From an uncultured Rhodocyclaceae bacterium (GTDB lineage: Bacteria > Pseudomonadota > Gammaproteobacteria > Burkholderiales > Rhodocyclaceae): 64,000 nucleotides of DNA. The notes below the pieces were generated by a model. That model ran no database searches, was not told the DNA's origin, and worked only from the letters and a program-made list of their open reading frames with translations. Both the position numbers and the translations under genes were made by a program. The DNA lies in assembly GCA_907163075.1 (NCBI GenBank), contig CAJQTY010000001.1:1798001-1862000 (forward strand), given 5' to 3'. Below, piece by piece: positions 1 to 9,999 of the stretch. Each line of letters starts with the position of its first letter. Positions within the stretch are counted from its first letter, which is position 1.

Positions 1-291
<291 letters not shown>

Positions 292-403
292 GCGGTGCCT
301 GAGCGGCGTCCTTGACTACGCAGACATTGCGAAGGGGTCAGCGGCCGATAGTGCGCGCCTGACATTGGGGACGCAACGCCGTCACTTGGAAAAACAAAGC
401 CCC

Positions 404-1414
404 TTACTGTGTTCCGTAACGCTCTCTGCGTTTGATGGTGTCGGACGGACGTTCGCCGAACAATTGTCGATAATCAACAGCAAATTGACTCATATGCCAG
501 AAGCCATACGCCGCCGCCGCATCCTGCACGTTGACATAGGGAGAGTTTGCGTTTTTGAGATGGCTTCGCACACCGTTGAGGCTGATCGTGCGGATATAGG
601 CGTGGGGACTGACGCCCAAAACTTCCTGAAAGCCGATCTGCAATGCGCGCCGGCTAATGTTTAACGCCGAGCACAACTCGGAAACGTTGACCAATTGATC
701 GGGACGTGACCGCACATAGGCATCCGCGCGTTCGACAATACGGTGCCGTTGTTGGGCGGATTTGCGATCGGTCAAAGCAGGCTCGACATCTTCGAACAGG
801 GAAAACAGAGCGCTTAGAGTTTTATCAGAAAGTGAATGACGAAGTGGCGCAGGGAGTGTTGTGTCGTTTGCCTCGCGTGGTTGGAGCAGAATCTGGCCAC
901 AGATGTTTTGTACCGCCTGTTTCCTTTCTTCGGCGACCCCGAGCACAGGGCGATCCAAGACCTTGTAGAGCCATTCCTCGCACTCGAACTGATGGGCATA
1001 AGCCATCAGCAGTTCTTCCTTGACTACAATCCCCCAAAACTGCAACGCGTCTGGCGTAACCAGTTCGAACCCCCGGCCACCCCGGTGCAGTGCGATTCGC
1101 CCGGACTGCACGGGTACGCCGTTGATGCGCACGCTGCGAACCTCGCTCAATGGCAGGCCAAACCAGACATAATCCGAGGGAACGGTACACAACTGACGTA
1201 ACGCAAGGCTGGTTTGCTCCAGGAAGAGTTGCGTTTCTCCAAAGCACAACTCGGAAAGACGCCCCTGAAATTGGCCTGATTTTAGCTGCTCGTATTCTTG
1301 CGACCATCCGCTGATACTGCGTGCCAGGCAATCGGTATCATCGGTGACGAGATCGCGTGCCAGGCATGGGCTATCCACGCATGAAGGGGCAGTAGTCTGC
1401 AATTTTATTTGCAT
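404..1414 (-). CDS. eutR: AraC-family regulator, EutR-like
   Basis: 336-aa protein with an N-terminal ligand-sensing region and a C-terminal AraC double helix-turn-helix (roughly residues 230-330; NISRRALQIGFQEVLGVSPH is the first helix pair, followed by AAAYGFWHMSQFAVDYRQLF). Length and architecture match EutR, which in enterobacteria activates the eut operon when ethanolamine and adenosylcobalamin are both present. It is the last gene of the leftward eut cluster, 80 nt after the permease stop, separated by a GC-rich hairpin. The gene symbol rests on domain layout and context; the effector is inferred. ATG at 1414 is the first start in the frame. Confidence 0.85.
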   Translation of the reverse strand: MQIKLQTTAPSCVDSPCLARDLVTDDTDCLARSISGWSQEYEQLKSGQFQGRLSELCFGETQLFLEQTSLALRQLCTVPSDYVWFGLPLSEVRSVRINGVPVQSGRIALHRGGRGFELVTPDALQFWGIVVKEELLMAYAHQFECEEWLYKVLDRPVLGVAEERKQAVQNICGQILLQPREANDTTLPAPLRHSLSDKTLSALFSLFEDVEPALTDRKSAQQRHRIVERADAYVRSRPDQLVNVSELCSALNISRRALQIGFQEVLGVSPHAYIRTISLNGVRSHLKNANSPYVNVQDAAAAYGFWHMSQFAVDYRQLFGERPSDTIKRRERYGTQ

Positions 1415-1446
1415 AAATGGCTCCGCTGACGATCATTCAAGCCAGC

Positions 1447-1475
1447 GAGGGGCCCTGATGAAACCGGGGCCCCTC
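1447..1475 (-). terminator. GC-rich hairpin after permease gene
   Basis: A 9-bp perfect stem (GAGGGGCCC / GGGCCCCTC) with a loop of about 11 nt lies between the permease stop and the regulator start. There is no T-run on the leftward strand, so it may be an mRNA-stabilising or weak terminating structure rather than a classical intrinsic terminator. Confidence 0.5.
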
Positions 1476-1494
1476 GGCAAGCTCGAATAATGCC

Positions 1495-2880
1495 TCAGTT
1501 CAACTCGTCAAGCACACCAAATTCTTCATTGAACGGCCGAATTCTCTTGTTGCCCCAAATGAAGTAATAGACCAGCGCCACGATATAGGTCAGGGCCACC
1601 CACTTGAGCGCCGGGACGTTGTAGAAAATGACGCAGTACAGGCAGAAGAATGCCAGCAGGAGACTGACGGCGGGAACCAGCGGATAGCTCACCTTGAACG
1701 GACGGTTCAGTTCCGGCTCTTTCTGGCGCAGGATGAACAGGCTGATCAGGCTGAGAATATACAAGGCCACCGAGCCGAATACCGAGATGGTGATCATGGT
1801 GGCGGTCAGACCGCTGGCGTAGTCCTTGTTGATCAAGCCAAACGAGATCGGCACGATCCCGACCAAGCCTGGAACAAGCAAGGCCCAGACCGGCGCATGC
1901 GTCTTGGGATGCACGTAGGCGAGGAACTTGGGCAGGTAGCCCGTGCGCGCCATGGCGTAGGTCTGGCGCGAATAGCCGACGATGATGCCGTGCAGGGAAG
2001 CGATCAGACCAAACAGGCCAATGACGTTGACCACCTTTGCAATCGTCGAACCTTTACCGAACGCGCCTTCAAGAGCCGCCGGGAGCGGGAAGTCGAGTTT
2101 CATCAAGCCCGTGTAGTCGGCAATGCCAGCCGTCAGCAGCAGGGTAAGGACACCCATGATCATCAGCGTGCCACAGCCGCTCAGGAAGCCCATCGGGATG
2201 TCCTTCTGCGGATGAATCATTTCCTCCGCCGCCATTGCGCCGCCTTCCATGGCCAGGTAGAACCAGATGGCGAAGACGACGGCACCCATGACGCCATCCG
2301 AGCCGTTTTGCAGCGTGCCGACGCGCTCCCAGCTGAAGTTGGGAACGGCAGCCACCCAGAAAATGACCAGGCCGACGAGCGCGATGATGGTTACGACCAG
2401 TTCAAATCGCGCCGATGTTTTCATGCCCAGGTAGTTGATGAAGATAAAGAGCAGGTAGGCGAAGATCGCCACCGGAATCTGGCTGAATTGACCGCCCGAC
2501 AGGTTTTCGATGTACCCCCCCACGGCGAGCGCGATGGCGGGTGGGGCGAAGACGAATTCGATCAGGCAGCTGACGCCGTTCAGGTAGCCGCCAAAAGGGC
2601 CCATGGCGCGCCTGGCATACGCCGAAGGACCGCCGGCATGGGGAATCATGGTCGCCAGTTCGGAGTACGAGAGCATGAAGGTGACGTAGAAGACCGTGAC
2701 CGGAACCAGCGCGATCAGCAAGCCCATCGGCCCGCCGGACTCCATGCCGTAGCTCCAGCCGAAGTAATTGCCTGAAATTACCAGGCCAACCGCCAACGCC
2801 CACAGATGCAGGGGGCCGAGCACTCTGGACAGATGGGCTTCGTGCGGCGCCCCGATTGGATTGTTATTGCTAGCACTCAT
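1495..2880 (-). CDS. eat: ethanolamine permease, APC superfamily
   Basis: 461-aa integral membrane protein with about 12 hydrophobic segments and the amino-acid permease signature near the N-terminus (GNYFGWSYGMESGGPMGLL). It resembles the proton-driven ethanolamine permeases (Eat type) found beside EutBC in proteobacteria, where they take the place of EutH. No EutH is present in this window. I chose the internal ATG at 2880 because a strong GGAGGT sits six bases ahead of it and the next in-frame start (2970) would overlap the opposite-strand gene at 2961. It probably once followed pduT in the same operon; an insertion now separates them, so it may need its own promoter. Confidence 0.85.
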   Translation of the reverse strand: MSASNNNPIGAPHEAHLSRVLGPLHLWALAVGLVISGNYFGWSYGMESGGPMGLLIALVPVTVFYVTFMLSYSELATMIPHAGGPSAYARRAMGPFGGYLNGVSCLIEFVFAPPAIALAVGGYIENLSGGQFSQIPVAIFAYLLFIFINYLGMKTSARFELVVTIIALVGLVIFWVAAVPNFSWERVGTLQNGSDGVMGAVVFAIWFYLAMEGGAMAAEEMIHPQKDIPMGFLSGCGTLMIMGVLTLLLTAGIADYTGLMKLDFPLPAALEGAFGKGSTIAKVVNVIGLFGLIASLHGIIVGYSRQTYAMARTGYLPKFLAYVHPKTHAPVWALLVPGLVGIVPISFGLINKDYASGLTATMITISVFGSVALYILSLISLFILRQKEPELNRPFKVSYPLVPAVSLLLAFFCLYCVIFYNVPALKWVALTYIVALVYYFIWGNKRIRPFNEEFGVLDELN

Positions 2881-2960
2881 CGCGTACCTCCCTAAGCCGG
2901 CCAAGCCGGAACCAAACAGGTTAAAGTCACAGCGCTCTGTGAGACCAAGGGGAGGCTGCG

Positions 2961-4469
2961 ATGAATGCACCGCTTGTTGAACGTTACCGCGACCGAATCG
3001 CGGGCGTACTGACGTGTTACGACCGGGTCGTCATTACCGGTACGCTGCCTGGAGCGTGCCATGCGGCAGGGATGACGAGCTTTCTGAATGCGCAGCACAT
3101 TCGTATTTTTGACTATCCGCGCTTTGCCGAACCCCTGCGCGACCGCCTCCGTGCGAACGCCGAGAAACTGGCGGAGTCTGCCGGTGCGAGGATTGAGTAC
3201 ATCGCCAAAGCGCACATTCGGAAAGAGGATGTCGTCGCCAAGGTCATCAAGGCGCGTGGCGATCATCCTGGGCTGGTGCATGTCATTTCGGCCATGGAAA
3301 CCTGTTCGACCTATAAGCCATGGCACGACAAGTGCACCGGCCAAACCTCCTTGCACCCAGCGACAGGCAAGTGCCTGCACTACTACTTCTATTTCATTGA
3401 TCCGGAGTTGGGACTTGTCTATCTGCGCGTGCCGACCTGGTGCCCGTTTCGACTCCAGTTCTACTGCAACGGCCATAGCTGGCTGGCACGGCAGTTGACG
3501 GTGGCGGGTATCGACTACGCCATGGCCGACAATGCGTTTATCCGAATCGACGACTGGGCACGGGCGCAACTCTTGGCGGACCATCTCTCTCCGGATGTGC
3601 TGCACCGGATTCTCGACCGTTACGCTACGGTCTGCTGCCCGGTGCTTGACGTCTTCGGCCAGACCTACCACTGGAGTTTGATGCAAGTCGAGTGTTCGAC
3701 GGATTTGGCTTTTCGTTCGGAGGCGATCATGAACCCCCTTTACGAGGCCATTTCGCGCGAGGCGATACTCTCGGTCAAGGTCGAGCAGGTGATGAGCTTC
3801 CTGGGCAAGAAGATGACCGCGCAACTGGCACAGGAACTCGACAGTCGCTTGTCGACCCGCATCGAAGGCACCTGTATCAAGCATCGCCTGGGTAAAAATT
3901 CGGTCAAGATGTACGATAAATTCGGCCGTGTGCTGCGTGTCGAGACCACAACCAATGATGTTTCCTTTTTTAAGCACCACCGTAAGGTGGAACACCGGGA
4001 TGGACAGACCTCCCGGGAACTCGCTGCCGTCAAGAAGTCGATTTATAGCCTGATCGATTTGCGTGAGATTCTTCTCGGCTGTAACCGCCGCTATCTCGAA
4101 TTCCTCTCGGCGCTCGATGACTTCTCCGCCGGCCATCGCTCCCTCGATAAGCTGACCGCACCCAAAGCGGTCGATGGTCATCGCATCAAAGGCTTCAATT
4201 TCTTCGACAAGACCGAGCATTCCCTGCTGTGCTCCTTGCAACGTCCGCACTTCAATATCAGCGGCCTGCGTCGTGCAGACCTGAAACCCGTTCTCCCGCA
4301 GTTGTCTGCCGCCAGCATCACTCGTTATCTGAAACGTTTGCGTGACCTGAAACTCATCAAACGCGCCGCTAATTCGTACCGCTATTACCTGACTCGTCTC
4401 GGCCGCAATGCCATCGCCGCCGCCTGCCGTATCGCCGAACAGATCATCGTCCCAGCACTCGCCGCATGA
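2961..4469 (+). CDS. mobile-element-like protein of unknown function
   Basis: 502-aa soluble protein, on the opposite strand to all surrounding eut genes and preceded by a good ribosome site (GGGGAGG, six bases from ATG). The N-terminus (RDRIAGVLTCYDRVVITGTL) and the middle part (LHYYFYFIDPELGLVYLRVP) look like a widespread, often repeated family seen in environmental proteobacteria; I recall the family pattern but no demonstrated function. The C-terminal 100 residues look like a winged helix (SAASITRYLKRLRDLKLIKR). Its isolated position inside a metabolic operon argues that it arrived as a mobile unit. No convincing terminal inverted repeats were found. A long antisense frame over it is a shadow. 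Confidence 0.65.
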   Translation: MNAPLVERYRDRIAGVLTCYDRVVITGTLPGACHAAGMTSFLNAQHIRIFDYPRFAEPLRDRLRANAEKLAESAGARIEYIAKAHIRKEDVVAKVIKARGDHPGLVHVISAMETCSTYKPWHDKCTGQTSLHPATGKCLHYYFYFIDPELGLVYLRVPTWCPFRLQFYCNGHSWLARQLTVAGIDYAMADNAFIRIDDWARAQLLADHLSPDVLHRILDRYATVCCPVLDVFGQTYHWSLMQVECSTDLAFRSEAIMNPLYEAISREAILSVKVEQVMSFLGKKMTAQLAQELDSRLSTRIEGTCIKHRLGKNSVKMYDKFGRVLRVETTTNDVSFFKHHRKVEHRDGQTSRELAAVKKSIYSLIDLREILLGCNRRYLEFLSALDDFSAGHRSLDKLTAPKAVDGHRIKGFNFFDKTEHSLLCSLQRPHFNISGLRRADLKPVLPQLSAASITRYLKRLRDLKLIKRAANSYRYYLTRLGRNAIAAACRIAEQIIVPALAA

Positions 4470-4550
4470 CAAAATCTGCTCAGAATTTGTCAAGAGTGAA
4501 GTCATAAGAGACTAAGTATTACGTGGTTAAAAAACGGTATATCGGCTGCC

Positions 4551-5102
4551 TTACATGATCTGATCGATCAACTGTTTATGGGGACGCGGAATCACCACGC
4601 GGTTCACCAGGAATCCTTTTTCACTGGCCAGCGCCGAACCCGCCGCGACCGCCGCGTTCATGTCGGCCACTTCGCCGGAAAGCACGACATAGCTCTTGCC
4701 GCCAATGCCGAAGGCCAGATGCATGCGCAGCGGTATTACCGATGCAGCTTTGACGGCGGCATCGGTGGCCTCGATCGTTGCCGCCACCGAGTAGGTTTCA
4801 ATCACGCCCATGGCCTGCACTTCGTCAATGCTGTTGCCGCCGCTGATGGCCGGCAGCACCGAGGGGTGAATATTCGGAATAACGAAGGTGTCGACAATGG
4901 TCGAACCGGCCATGGCCTGACCGGACTCAACAGATTGTCGGACAGCCGCCACATCACCGCCGATCATGACTATGTATTTCCCGGGGCAAATGCTTTTGGC
5001 TACCAGAACGCTGACATTGGCGGTCTTTGCCATGGTGTCGCAAACCTCAAAGCCCTTGGCGATGCTGTTGACCTCGACGAGTCCTATTGCGTGGTGATCC
5101 AT
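4551..5102 (-). CDS. pduT: PduT-like tandem-BMC shell protein
   Basis: 183-aa protein made of two BMC domains in tandem (about residues 3-90 and 95-180), the BMC-T trimer architecture. It matches PduT throughout, including SICPGKYIVMIGGD, where Cys39 corresponds to the cysteine that in PduT trimers binds a central [4Fe-4S] cluster at the pore. It likely carries electrons across the shell, working with PduS encoded immediately upstream (18 nt gap). The presence of a propanediol-type subunit in a eut operon is unusual. The last shell gene before the inserted gene. Confidence 0.93.
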   Translation of the reverse strand: MDHHAIGLVEVNSIAKGFEVCDTMAKTANVSVLVAKSICPGKYIVMIGGDVAAVRQSVESGQAMAGSTIVDTFVIPNIHPSVLPAISGGNSIDEVQAMGVIETYSVAATIEATDAAVKAASVIPLRMHLAFGIGGKSYVVLSGEVADMNAAVAAGSALASEKGFLVNRVVIPRPHKQLIDQIM

Positions 5103-5120
5103 GATGGGTACTTTTCCTCT

Positions 5121-6434
5121 CTAAGCGGTCAAGGTTATGGCGTATTCGGTCGCGCTTTCCACGCGGCCGCTGATACTGGCGTGAATCCGTGCCCCCAGTG
5201 CATCGGGTGCGATCTCGGCAAGCAGTTGCCCGGCCTGCACTGTGTCGCCCACACTCACACACGGGATGGAAGGCGCGCCGACATGCTGATGTAGCGGCAG
5301 TACCACGCGTGCGGGCTGATACAGTGTTTCGTCGAGCGGAGCTTTTCTGTTGTATTCGCTGATCGCCAGTTTGGCGATCAGTCGGCTGACCGGCACCAGA
5401 CGGTGTTCAGCCATCGGATCAGCCGGATGCAAGGGGCCGGTATAGCGGACGTTTTCTTTGCGCAGCTGTACTTTGAGCATTTGATTGAGGCGCATTGGCG
5501 AAATATCGACCGGGCAGGCCCATGCTTCGCATATTGCGCATTCGGAGCAAGTCAGCGCCGAAAGCAAGGTCGAGGGCTGCCCGAAGTGGTGGTAATTGAC
5601 CGAGCGTACGATCAGGTGCGGCGGCAACTCGTGGCCGATGATGTGGCGCGGGCATAACTCGGTGCACAGCAGGCATTGCTCGCAGGTCGTACGTGCCATT
5701 TCGAGGACGGAGCGTTCGCTTTGCGTTCGACGACGAATCAGGATGTGCGAAGCAGGCAAGGCAATCAGGCCACCGGTGGTTTTGGTGACCGGCGCATCGA
5801 GCGAGGTAAGGAGTTTGCCCATCATCGGACCACCGTCGATAAACGCGGGATCTGCCACCGTAACGCCGCCGGCCATTGCCAGTACTTCACGCAACGTCAC
5901 ACCGATCGGAACGGTGACGGTAATCGGCTTGACCACCGCGCCGGTGATGGTCAGCGTGCGCGTCGTGACCGGTGTTCCTTCATCAACGGCACGTGCAAGG
6001 TTTATCAGAGTGAGGACATTGTTGACGGCGACGCCAACATCCTTGGGCAAACCGGCGGGGGGAACACGCCGCCCGGTGGCCATCCAGATGGTGATGACTT
6101 CATCGCCGGCGGGATACACGTCCTTGAGAATGTGAATGCGCATATTGCTCTTGAGGAGCGGCGTGATCGTGGCAATGGCCTCTTCGTACTTGGCCTTCAG
6201 GGCGATAATGCCTTCCCTGGCACCGACCGCCTGCATCGCCAGTTCCAGTCCGCGCACGAGTTGAGCGCCGTACTTCTTGCTCAATTGCTGATCAACCTTG
6301 AGCAAAGGTTCGCATTCTGCACCGTTCACGATGTATATCTCGGCCTCACCCGCCAGTTTGACGTGGGTGGGAAAGCCGGCACCGCCCGAGCCTACGACCC
6401 CGGCGGCACGCGCCATTTCGCTGATGTCGTTCAT
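5121..6434 (-). CDS. pduS: PduS-like cobalamin reductase (RnfC-like flavo-FeS protein)
   Basis: 437-aa protein of the RnfC/NuoF-like group: nucleotide/FMN-binding region at the N-terminus (VVGSGGAGFPTHVKL), SLBB region in the middle, two ferredoxin-like [4Fe-4S] motifs (Cys251, 254, 257, 261 and Cys296, 299, 302, 307) and a C-terminal barrel-sandwich segment. In propanediol compartments PduS reduces cob(III)alamin for the adenosyltransferase and docks to PduT; here it would feed EutT. Its start overlaps the eutK stop by ATGA, showing translational coupling. Confidence 0.92.
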   Translation of the reverse strand: MNDISEMARAAGVVGSGGAGFPTHVKLAGEAEIYIVNGAECEPLLKVDQQLSKKYGAQLVRGLELAMQAVGAREGIIALKAKYEEAIATITPLLKSNMRIHILKDVYPAGDEVITIWMATGRRVPPAGLPKDVGVAVNNVLTLINLARAVDEGTPVTTRTLTITGAVVKPITVTVPIGVTLREVLAMAGGVTVADPAFIDGGPMMGKLLTSLDAPVTKTTGGLIALPASHILIRRRTQSERSVLEMARTTCEQCLLCTELCPRHIIGHELPPHLIVRSVNYHHFGQPSTLLSALTCSECAICEAWACPVDISPMRLNQMLKVQLRKENVRYTGPLHPADPMAEHRLVPVSRLIAKLAISEYNRKAPLDETLYQPARVVLPLHQHVGAPSIPCVSVGDTVQAGQLLAEIAPDALGARIHASISGRVESATEYAITLTA

Positions 6435-7009
6435 TTTCCACCTCCGCCAAACTCAGTCAGGACATAGCGCCGTCGCCGTTTTACCAGCTTGCCTCGGGCG
6501 CAAAGCGCGTCGAGGCGATGGCGCACCAACTCAACGCGGCCACCCACCTGGCGCGCCAGGACATGTGCCCCATAACCACCGGGTAGTCCAGCCAGCAAGG
6601 CCAGCAGTCGGGCATCTTCCACGTTTTCACTTTCTTCCGCGCTATCCTGCGCGGCCGCTGGCGACGCTGCAGGCCCGGGTGCCGCGGCAGGCGCCGTCGG
6701 TGCGAACGGTTTGCTTCCAGCTTGGGCTAGCTGGAGGACAAAATCAGCCGTGTCATTGGCCGGACGTCCCATAACGCTGCTGGCGACAAAGGCTCCCATG
6801 CGCTTGGCGCTGGCTTGTCCGGCATCGACCGCGGCGCGGCAGGCACCCAATCCGCCTTCCACGACAATCGTCACCAGCATCGGCTCGCGCAGCAACTGCC
6901 GCAAAAGACGCACCTCTGCACATTTCAACATGCTGTCCGCCGTCTCGATGACGGCTGCCAGACCGCGAACCTCGACAAAACCCAAGGCATTGATCTCGTT
7001 GTGCGCCAT
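6431..7009 (-). CDS. eutK: EutK-like shell protein with C-terminal helix-turn-helix
   Basis: 192 aa. Residues 1-90 are one BMC domain (NALGFVEVRGLAAVIETADS); then comes an Ala/Pro-rich linker and a C-terminal winged-helix-like module (residues about 130-185, LLAGLPGGYGAHVLARQVGG). This BMC plus HTH arrangement is the EutK layout; in E. coli EutK the extra domain is proposed to bind nucleic acid. ATG at 7009 is preferred because the longer frame start at 7084 would overlap eutL by over 50 bases. The BMC half here lacks obvious pore glycines of EutM. Confidence 0.88.
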   Translation of the reverse strand: MAHNEINALGFVEVRGLAAVIETADSMLKCAEVRLLRQLLREPMLVTIVVEGGLGACRAAVDAGQASAKRMGAFVASSVMGRPANDTADFVLQLAQAGSKPFAPTAPAAAPGPAASPAAAQDSAEESENVEDARLLALLAGLPGGYGAHVLARQVGGRVELVRHRLDALCARGKLVKRRRRYVLTEFGGGGK

Positions 7010-7026
7010 TTTGCGTTCCGATGCGA

Positions 7027-7683
7027 TCACCAGGCCAGCGGAGCGCTGGCGATTTGCACCACGGCATCCCTGAACGCCGCGCACGCGGCATTACAGGCCG
7101 CCTGATCGCCGGACAGGAAGGCTCCCGAGTAGTTGGTCTCGGACGGCGCCGGAATGTAGCAGGCCAGTTCCACGTTCGCCGCCTTCAGCGCAGCATCGAT
7201 GCCGTACGCTGCTTCCAGCGGCGGAGCAATGAGGTAAGCGAGCGAGCCGCCCTGTTCGGTGCCCGCCACCTTGGACAGGTAGCTGCCGGTTCGCGACACC
7301 AGATGCGCCAGAAAAGCCACGGTATGCGCTTCGTTGGCCCACTGGAAAGCCGGGCCGTTTTCAATGGTGGCGATGGCGGCCTCCAGCCCGGAACGCACTT
7401 CAGCGGGTGTTTCTCCAGCAAAAATGATCAGCACTTCGCCGGCGGTTGGCGACGGGCCATGCGCCGCGCCGGCGTACAATGACCGGCCGGAGATTACTTC
7501 GACCTGGGCATGCTTGGTCGCTTCGTCGGCAGCGATATAGGTGACGTCGTCCGAGTCCGCCGTAAGCAGACCGACGCTGTTGAAATGATCGGGCAGACCC
7601 AGTTTTTCCTTGAAGTCCTGTTGCACGGAGGCGATCAGACGCACGGCACAAACGTTGGGACGGATTCGTTCGAGAATTGACAT
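7027..7683 (-). CDS. eutL: EutL tandem-BMC shell protein
   Basis: 218 aa, two permuted BMC domains forming a trimeric (pseudohexameric) shell tile. Strongly conserved EutL segments are visible: [34 protein letters not shown] and [13 protein letters not shown]. EutL pores open and close and can bind ethanolamine, so this tile probably gates large substrates or cofactors. ATG at 7683 has a GGAG site upstream. Lies between eutC and eutK, the same order as in enterobacterial eut operons. Confidence 0.96.
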   Translation of the reverse strand: MSILERIRPNVCAVRLIASVQQDFKEKLGLPDHFNSVGLLTADSDDVTYIAADEATKHAQVEVISGRSLYAGAAHGPSPTAGEVLIIFAGETPAEVRSGLEAAIATIENGPAFQWANEAHTVAFLAHLVSRTGSYLSKVAGTEQGGSLAYLIAPPLEAAYGIDAALKAANVELACYIPAPSETNYSGAFLSGDQAACNAACAAFRDAVVQIASAPLAW

Positions 7684-7694
7684 GCGAGTTCTCC

Positions 7695-8615
7695 TTAGCG
7701 TTTGGCAAGCGCAATGCCGCTTGTCTTCTGGGTGAGCATCTGTTTGGCCAGATCGACGATGACCCCGGCCGCTTCAACGGGCGGCGTACCACCGCGGTGG
7801 ATGTTGGACAAACAGGTACGCTCCGCTTCCACTGTCGCCTTGGTCGGCGCATACACCATGTAGCAGGAGAGACTTTCCGACTGCCCCAATCCCGGCCGCT
7901 CGCCGATCAACAGGATGACGAGTTGCGCACCCAGCAATTCGCCGATCTGGTCTTCGATCTTGACCCGGCCATAACGCACGAAGAACGGGTTGCCGACATC
8001 GATACTGGCGTTCTTCAAGCCTTTGAGCAGCGGCGGCAAAATCTCGTCGAGATTGGCCGTGATCGCGTCGGTAGAAAGGCCGTCCGAGACGACGACCTGC
8101 ACTTGCGGATTTTTCTTGCACTGCTTCAGAACCTCGTCCATCCCGGCTTGCGATAGCAAACGCCCCTTGTCCGGGCGGGTGAGGTACTCGTCCTTGTCGC
8201 TGATCTGGCTCTGCACCTCGAACAGACCGGCACGGGCGACCCAGTCAGCTGAAATCTCCTTGAGCACCGTGTCCTTGGAGCGCGAGTGGTCGGCGAGGAA
8301 GCGCAACAGCGTGGTCGTCCGCGGACGTGGCCCGGTGCGGCCGGAACAGACACGCGCCTGCGTGCTCTGGCGCAACTCCTTGAGCACCTGCAGGTTGTGT
8401 GGCTCCCTGACGCCAATCCAGTACTTGAATTCATCACTGCCGAGATCCGGCAGCGCATCGTCTCCCCCGCCGGGGGCGGCCGCCTGAGCAGGCGGACGTG
8501 TCACCGCTGCACTGGAGACTGGGGCCACCTGTGCTGTGCTGACCGCTGGCGTTCCGCCGTAGCCCATCTGCTGCAGCACGGTATGAACGAGTGTGTCGAG
8601 TTCGCTTTGATCCAT
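7695..8615 (-). CDS. eutC: ethanolamine ammonia-lyase, small subunit
   Basis: 306-aa EutC. With EutB it forms the adenosylcobalamin-dependent lyase that converts ethanolamine to acetaldehyde and ammonia. Conserved parts include RPDKGRLL and VIVVSDGLS-like [32 protein letters not shown] and [19 protein letters not shown]. The N-terminal 20 residues ([16 protein letters not shown]) form an amphipathic helix followed by a low-complexity linker, the usual form of a cargo-encapsulation peptide. Nine bases follow the eutB stop. Confidence 0.97.
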   Translation of the reverse strand: MDQSELDTLVHTVLQQMGYGGTPAVSTAQVAPVSSAAVTRPPAQAAAPGGGDDALPDLGSDEFKYWIGVREPHNLQVLKELRQSTQARVCSGRTGPRPRTTTLLRFLADHSRSKDTVLKEISADWVARAGLFEVQSQISDKDEYLTRPDKGRLLSQAGMDEVLKQCKKNPQVQVVVSDGLSTDAITANLDEILPPLLKGLKNASIDVGNPFFVRYGRVKIEDQIGELLGAQLVILLIGERPGLGQSESLSCYMVYAPTKATVEAERTCLSNIHRGGTPPVEAAGVIVDLAKQMLTQKTSGIALAKR

Positions 8616-8624
8616 GATTCCCTC

Positions 8625-9986
8625 TCAGAAAAAGATCGACGCATCGCCCGCGTTGCGGGTGAGTTTGCCGCTATGCATGATTCCTTTTTCCTCCAGCCAG
8701 ACCTCGAATTCAGGTGCCGGCCGCAGCCCCAGTGTCTGACGAACCGTGGCGGTATCGTGGAAAGCGGTGGTTTGATAATTGAGCATGATGTCGTCGCCCA
8801 TCGGCATGCCCATGACGTAGTTGCAGCCCGCCGCCGCGAGCAGCATGATCAGGTTTTCGTTCGAGTTCTGATCGGATTCGGCGTGATTCGTGTAACAGCA
8901 GTCGCAGCCCATCGAAATGCCGGAGAGCTTGCCCATGAAATGGTCTTCCAGCCCGGCGCGGATGATCTGGCGGCTGTTGTAGAGGTATTCCGGGCCGATG
9001 AAACCAACGACGGTATTGACCAGGAAGGGATCGTAGTGGCGCGCAAGGCCGTAATTGCGCGCCTCCATCGTCACCTGGTCGGCGCCAAAGTGCGCGTTGG
9101 CGGAGAGTGCCGAGCCCTGCCCGGTTTCAAAGTAGAGACAGTTCGCTCCGGAGATGCGGTTGTACTGACGCCCCACTTCGCACGCTTCGTCCAGCATCTC
9201 AAGCGTCACGCCGAATTCCTTGAGCCCTTTCTCCGAGCCGCAGATGCTCTGGAAAATCAGCCCGGCCGGCGCACCACGGCGTATCGCCTCGATCTGCGTA
9301 GTGACGTGTGCCAGGACGCAGCCCTGCGTCGGGATCCCGTGCTTGTCGATCACTTCGTAGATTTGCCCGAGGATGCGGGTAACGCTTTCGACGTTGTCGG
9401 TTACCGGATTGGTCCCGATCAGCGCGTCGCCAACGCCGAACGACAAGCCTTCATAGATCTGCGCCGCGATGCTGCGCAGATCGTCACGCGTGTCGTTGGG
9501 CTGCAGACGCGCACTGAAGGTGCCACGGCCGCCGACCGTCGTGTTGGCGCGCTTGACTACCGGCATCTTCTTGCCGCCGTACATCAGGTCGCCGTTGGAG
9601 CAGATCTTGGCGACCGCGGCGACCATCTCGGACGTCAAGCCCTTGCGCATGTAATCGAGTTCTTCGAGCGTAATCTCGTCGGAAAGAACGAATTCGCGCA
9701 GCTCGCTCACCGTCCAGTTCTGGATCCGCTTATAGGCGCTTTCGTTGACGCCGTCCTGAATGACGCGGGTGACGCAATCGTCCTCGTAGGGGATCACCGG
9801 ATTGTTGCGCAAGTCAGCCAGCGTCAGCTCCGAGAGCACGTGCTTGGCGGCAATGCGCTCCTGCGAGCTTTGCGCCGCAACGCCCGCCAGCACATCGCCC
9901 GAGCGCGGTTCGTTGGCTTTGGCGAGCACTTCTTTGACGTTCTTGAACGAGTACGTCAGGCCGAATAAACGGGTGGAGAGTTTCAT
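8625..9986 (-). CDS. eutB: ethanolamine ammonia-lyase, large subunit
   Basis: 453-aa EutB, the catalytic TIM-barrel subunit that binds ethanolamine and the cobalamin. Full length for the family, with conserved stretches such as GEANEPRSGDVLAG-like KANEPRSGDVLAGVAAQSS, GLSFGVGDALIGTNPVTDN and GCDCCYTNHAE. ATG at 9986 is supported by AGGAAG a few bases upstream. It follows the reactivase gene eutA by 13 nt and precedes eutC by 9 nt, so the three are almost certainly co-translated. Confidence 0.98.
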   Translation of the reverse strand: MKLSTRLFGLTYSFKNVKEVLAKANEPRSGDVLAGVAAQSSQERIAAKHVLSELTLADLRNNPVIPYEDDCVTRVIQDGVNESAYKRIQNWTVSELREFVLSDEITLEELDYMRKGLTSEMVAAVAKICSNGDLMYGGKKMPVVKRANTTVGGRGTFSARLQPNDTRDDLRSIAAQIYEGLSFGVGDALIGTNPVTDNVESVTRILGQIYEVIDKHGIPTQGCVLAHVTTQIEAIRRGAPAGLIFQSICGSEKGLKEFGVTLEMLDEACEVGRQYNRISGANCLYFETGQGSALSANAHFGADQVTMEARNYGLARHYDPFLVNTVVGFIGPEYLYNSRQIIRAGLEDHFMGKLSGISMGCDCCYTNHAESDQNSNENLIMLLAAAGCNYVMGMPMGDDIMLNYQTTAFHDTATVRQTLGLRPAPEFEVWLEEKGIMHSGKLTRNAGDASIFF

Positions 9987-9999
9987 TGCAGTCTTCCTC

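Noticed and set aside
2892-4505. 537-codon open frame on the minus strand opposite the 502-aa gene
   Set aside because: Composition and lack of any family resemblance; the plus-strand frame has a good ribosome site and recognisable family pattern. It is a shadow.
8286-9968. 560-codon plus-strand frame opposite eutB/eutC
   Set aside because: Shadow of highly conserved eutB and eutC in GC-rich DNA.
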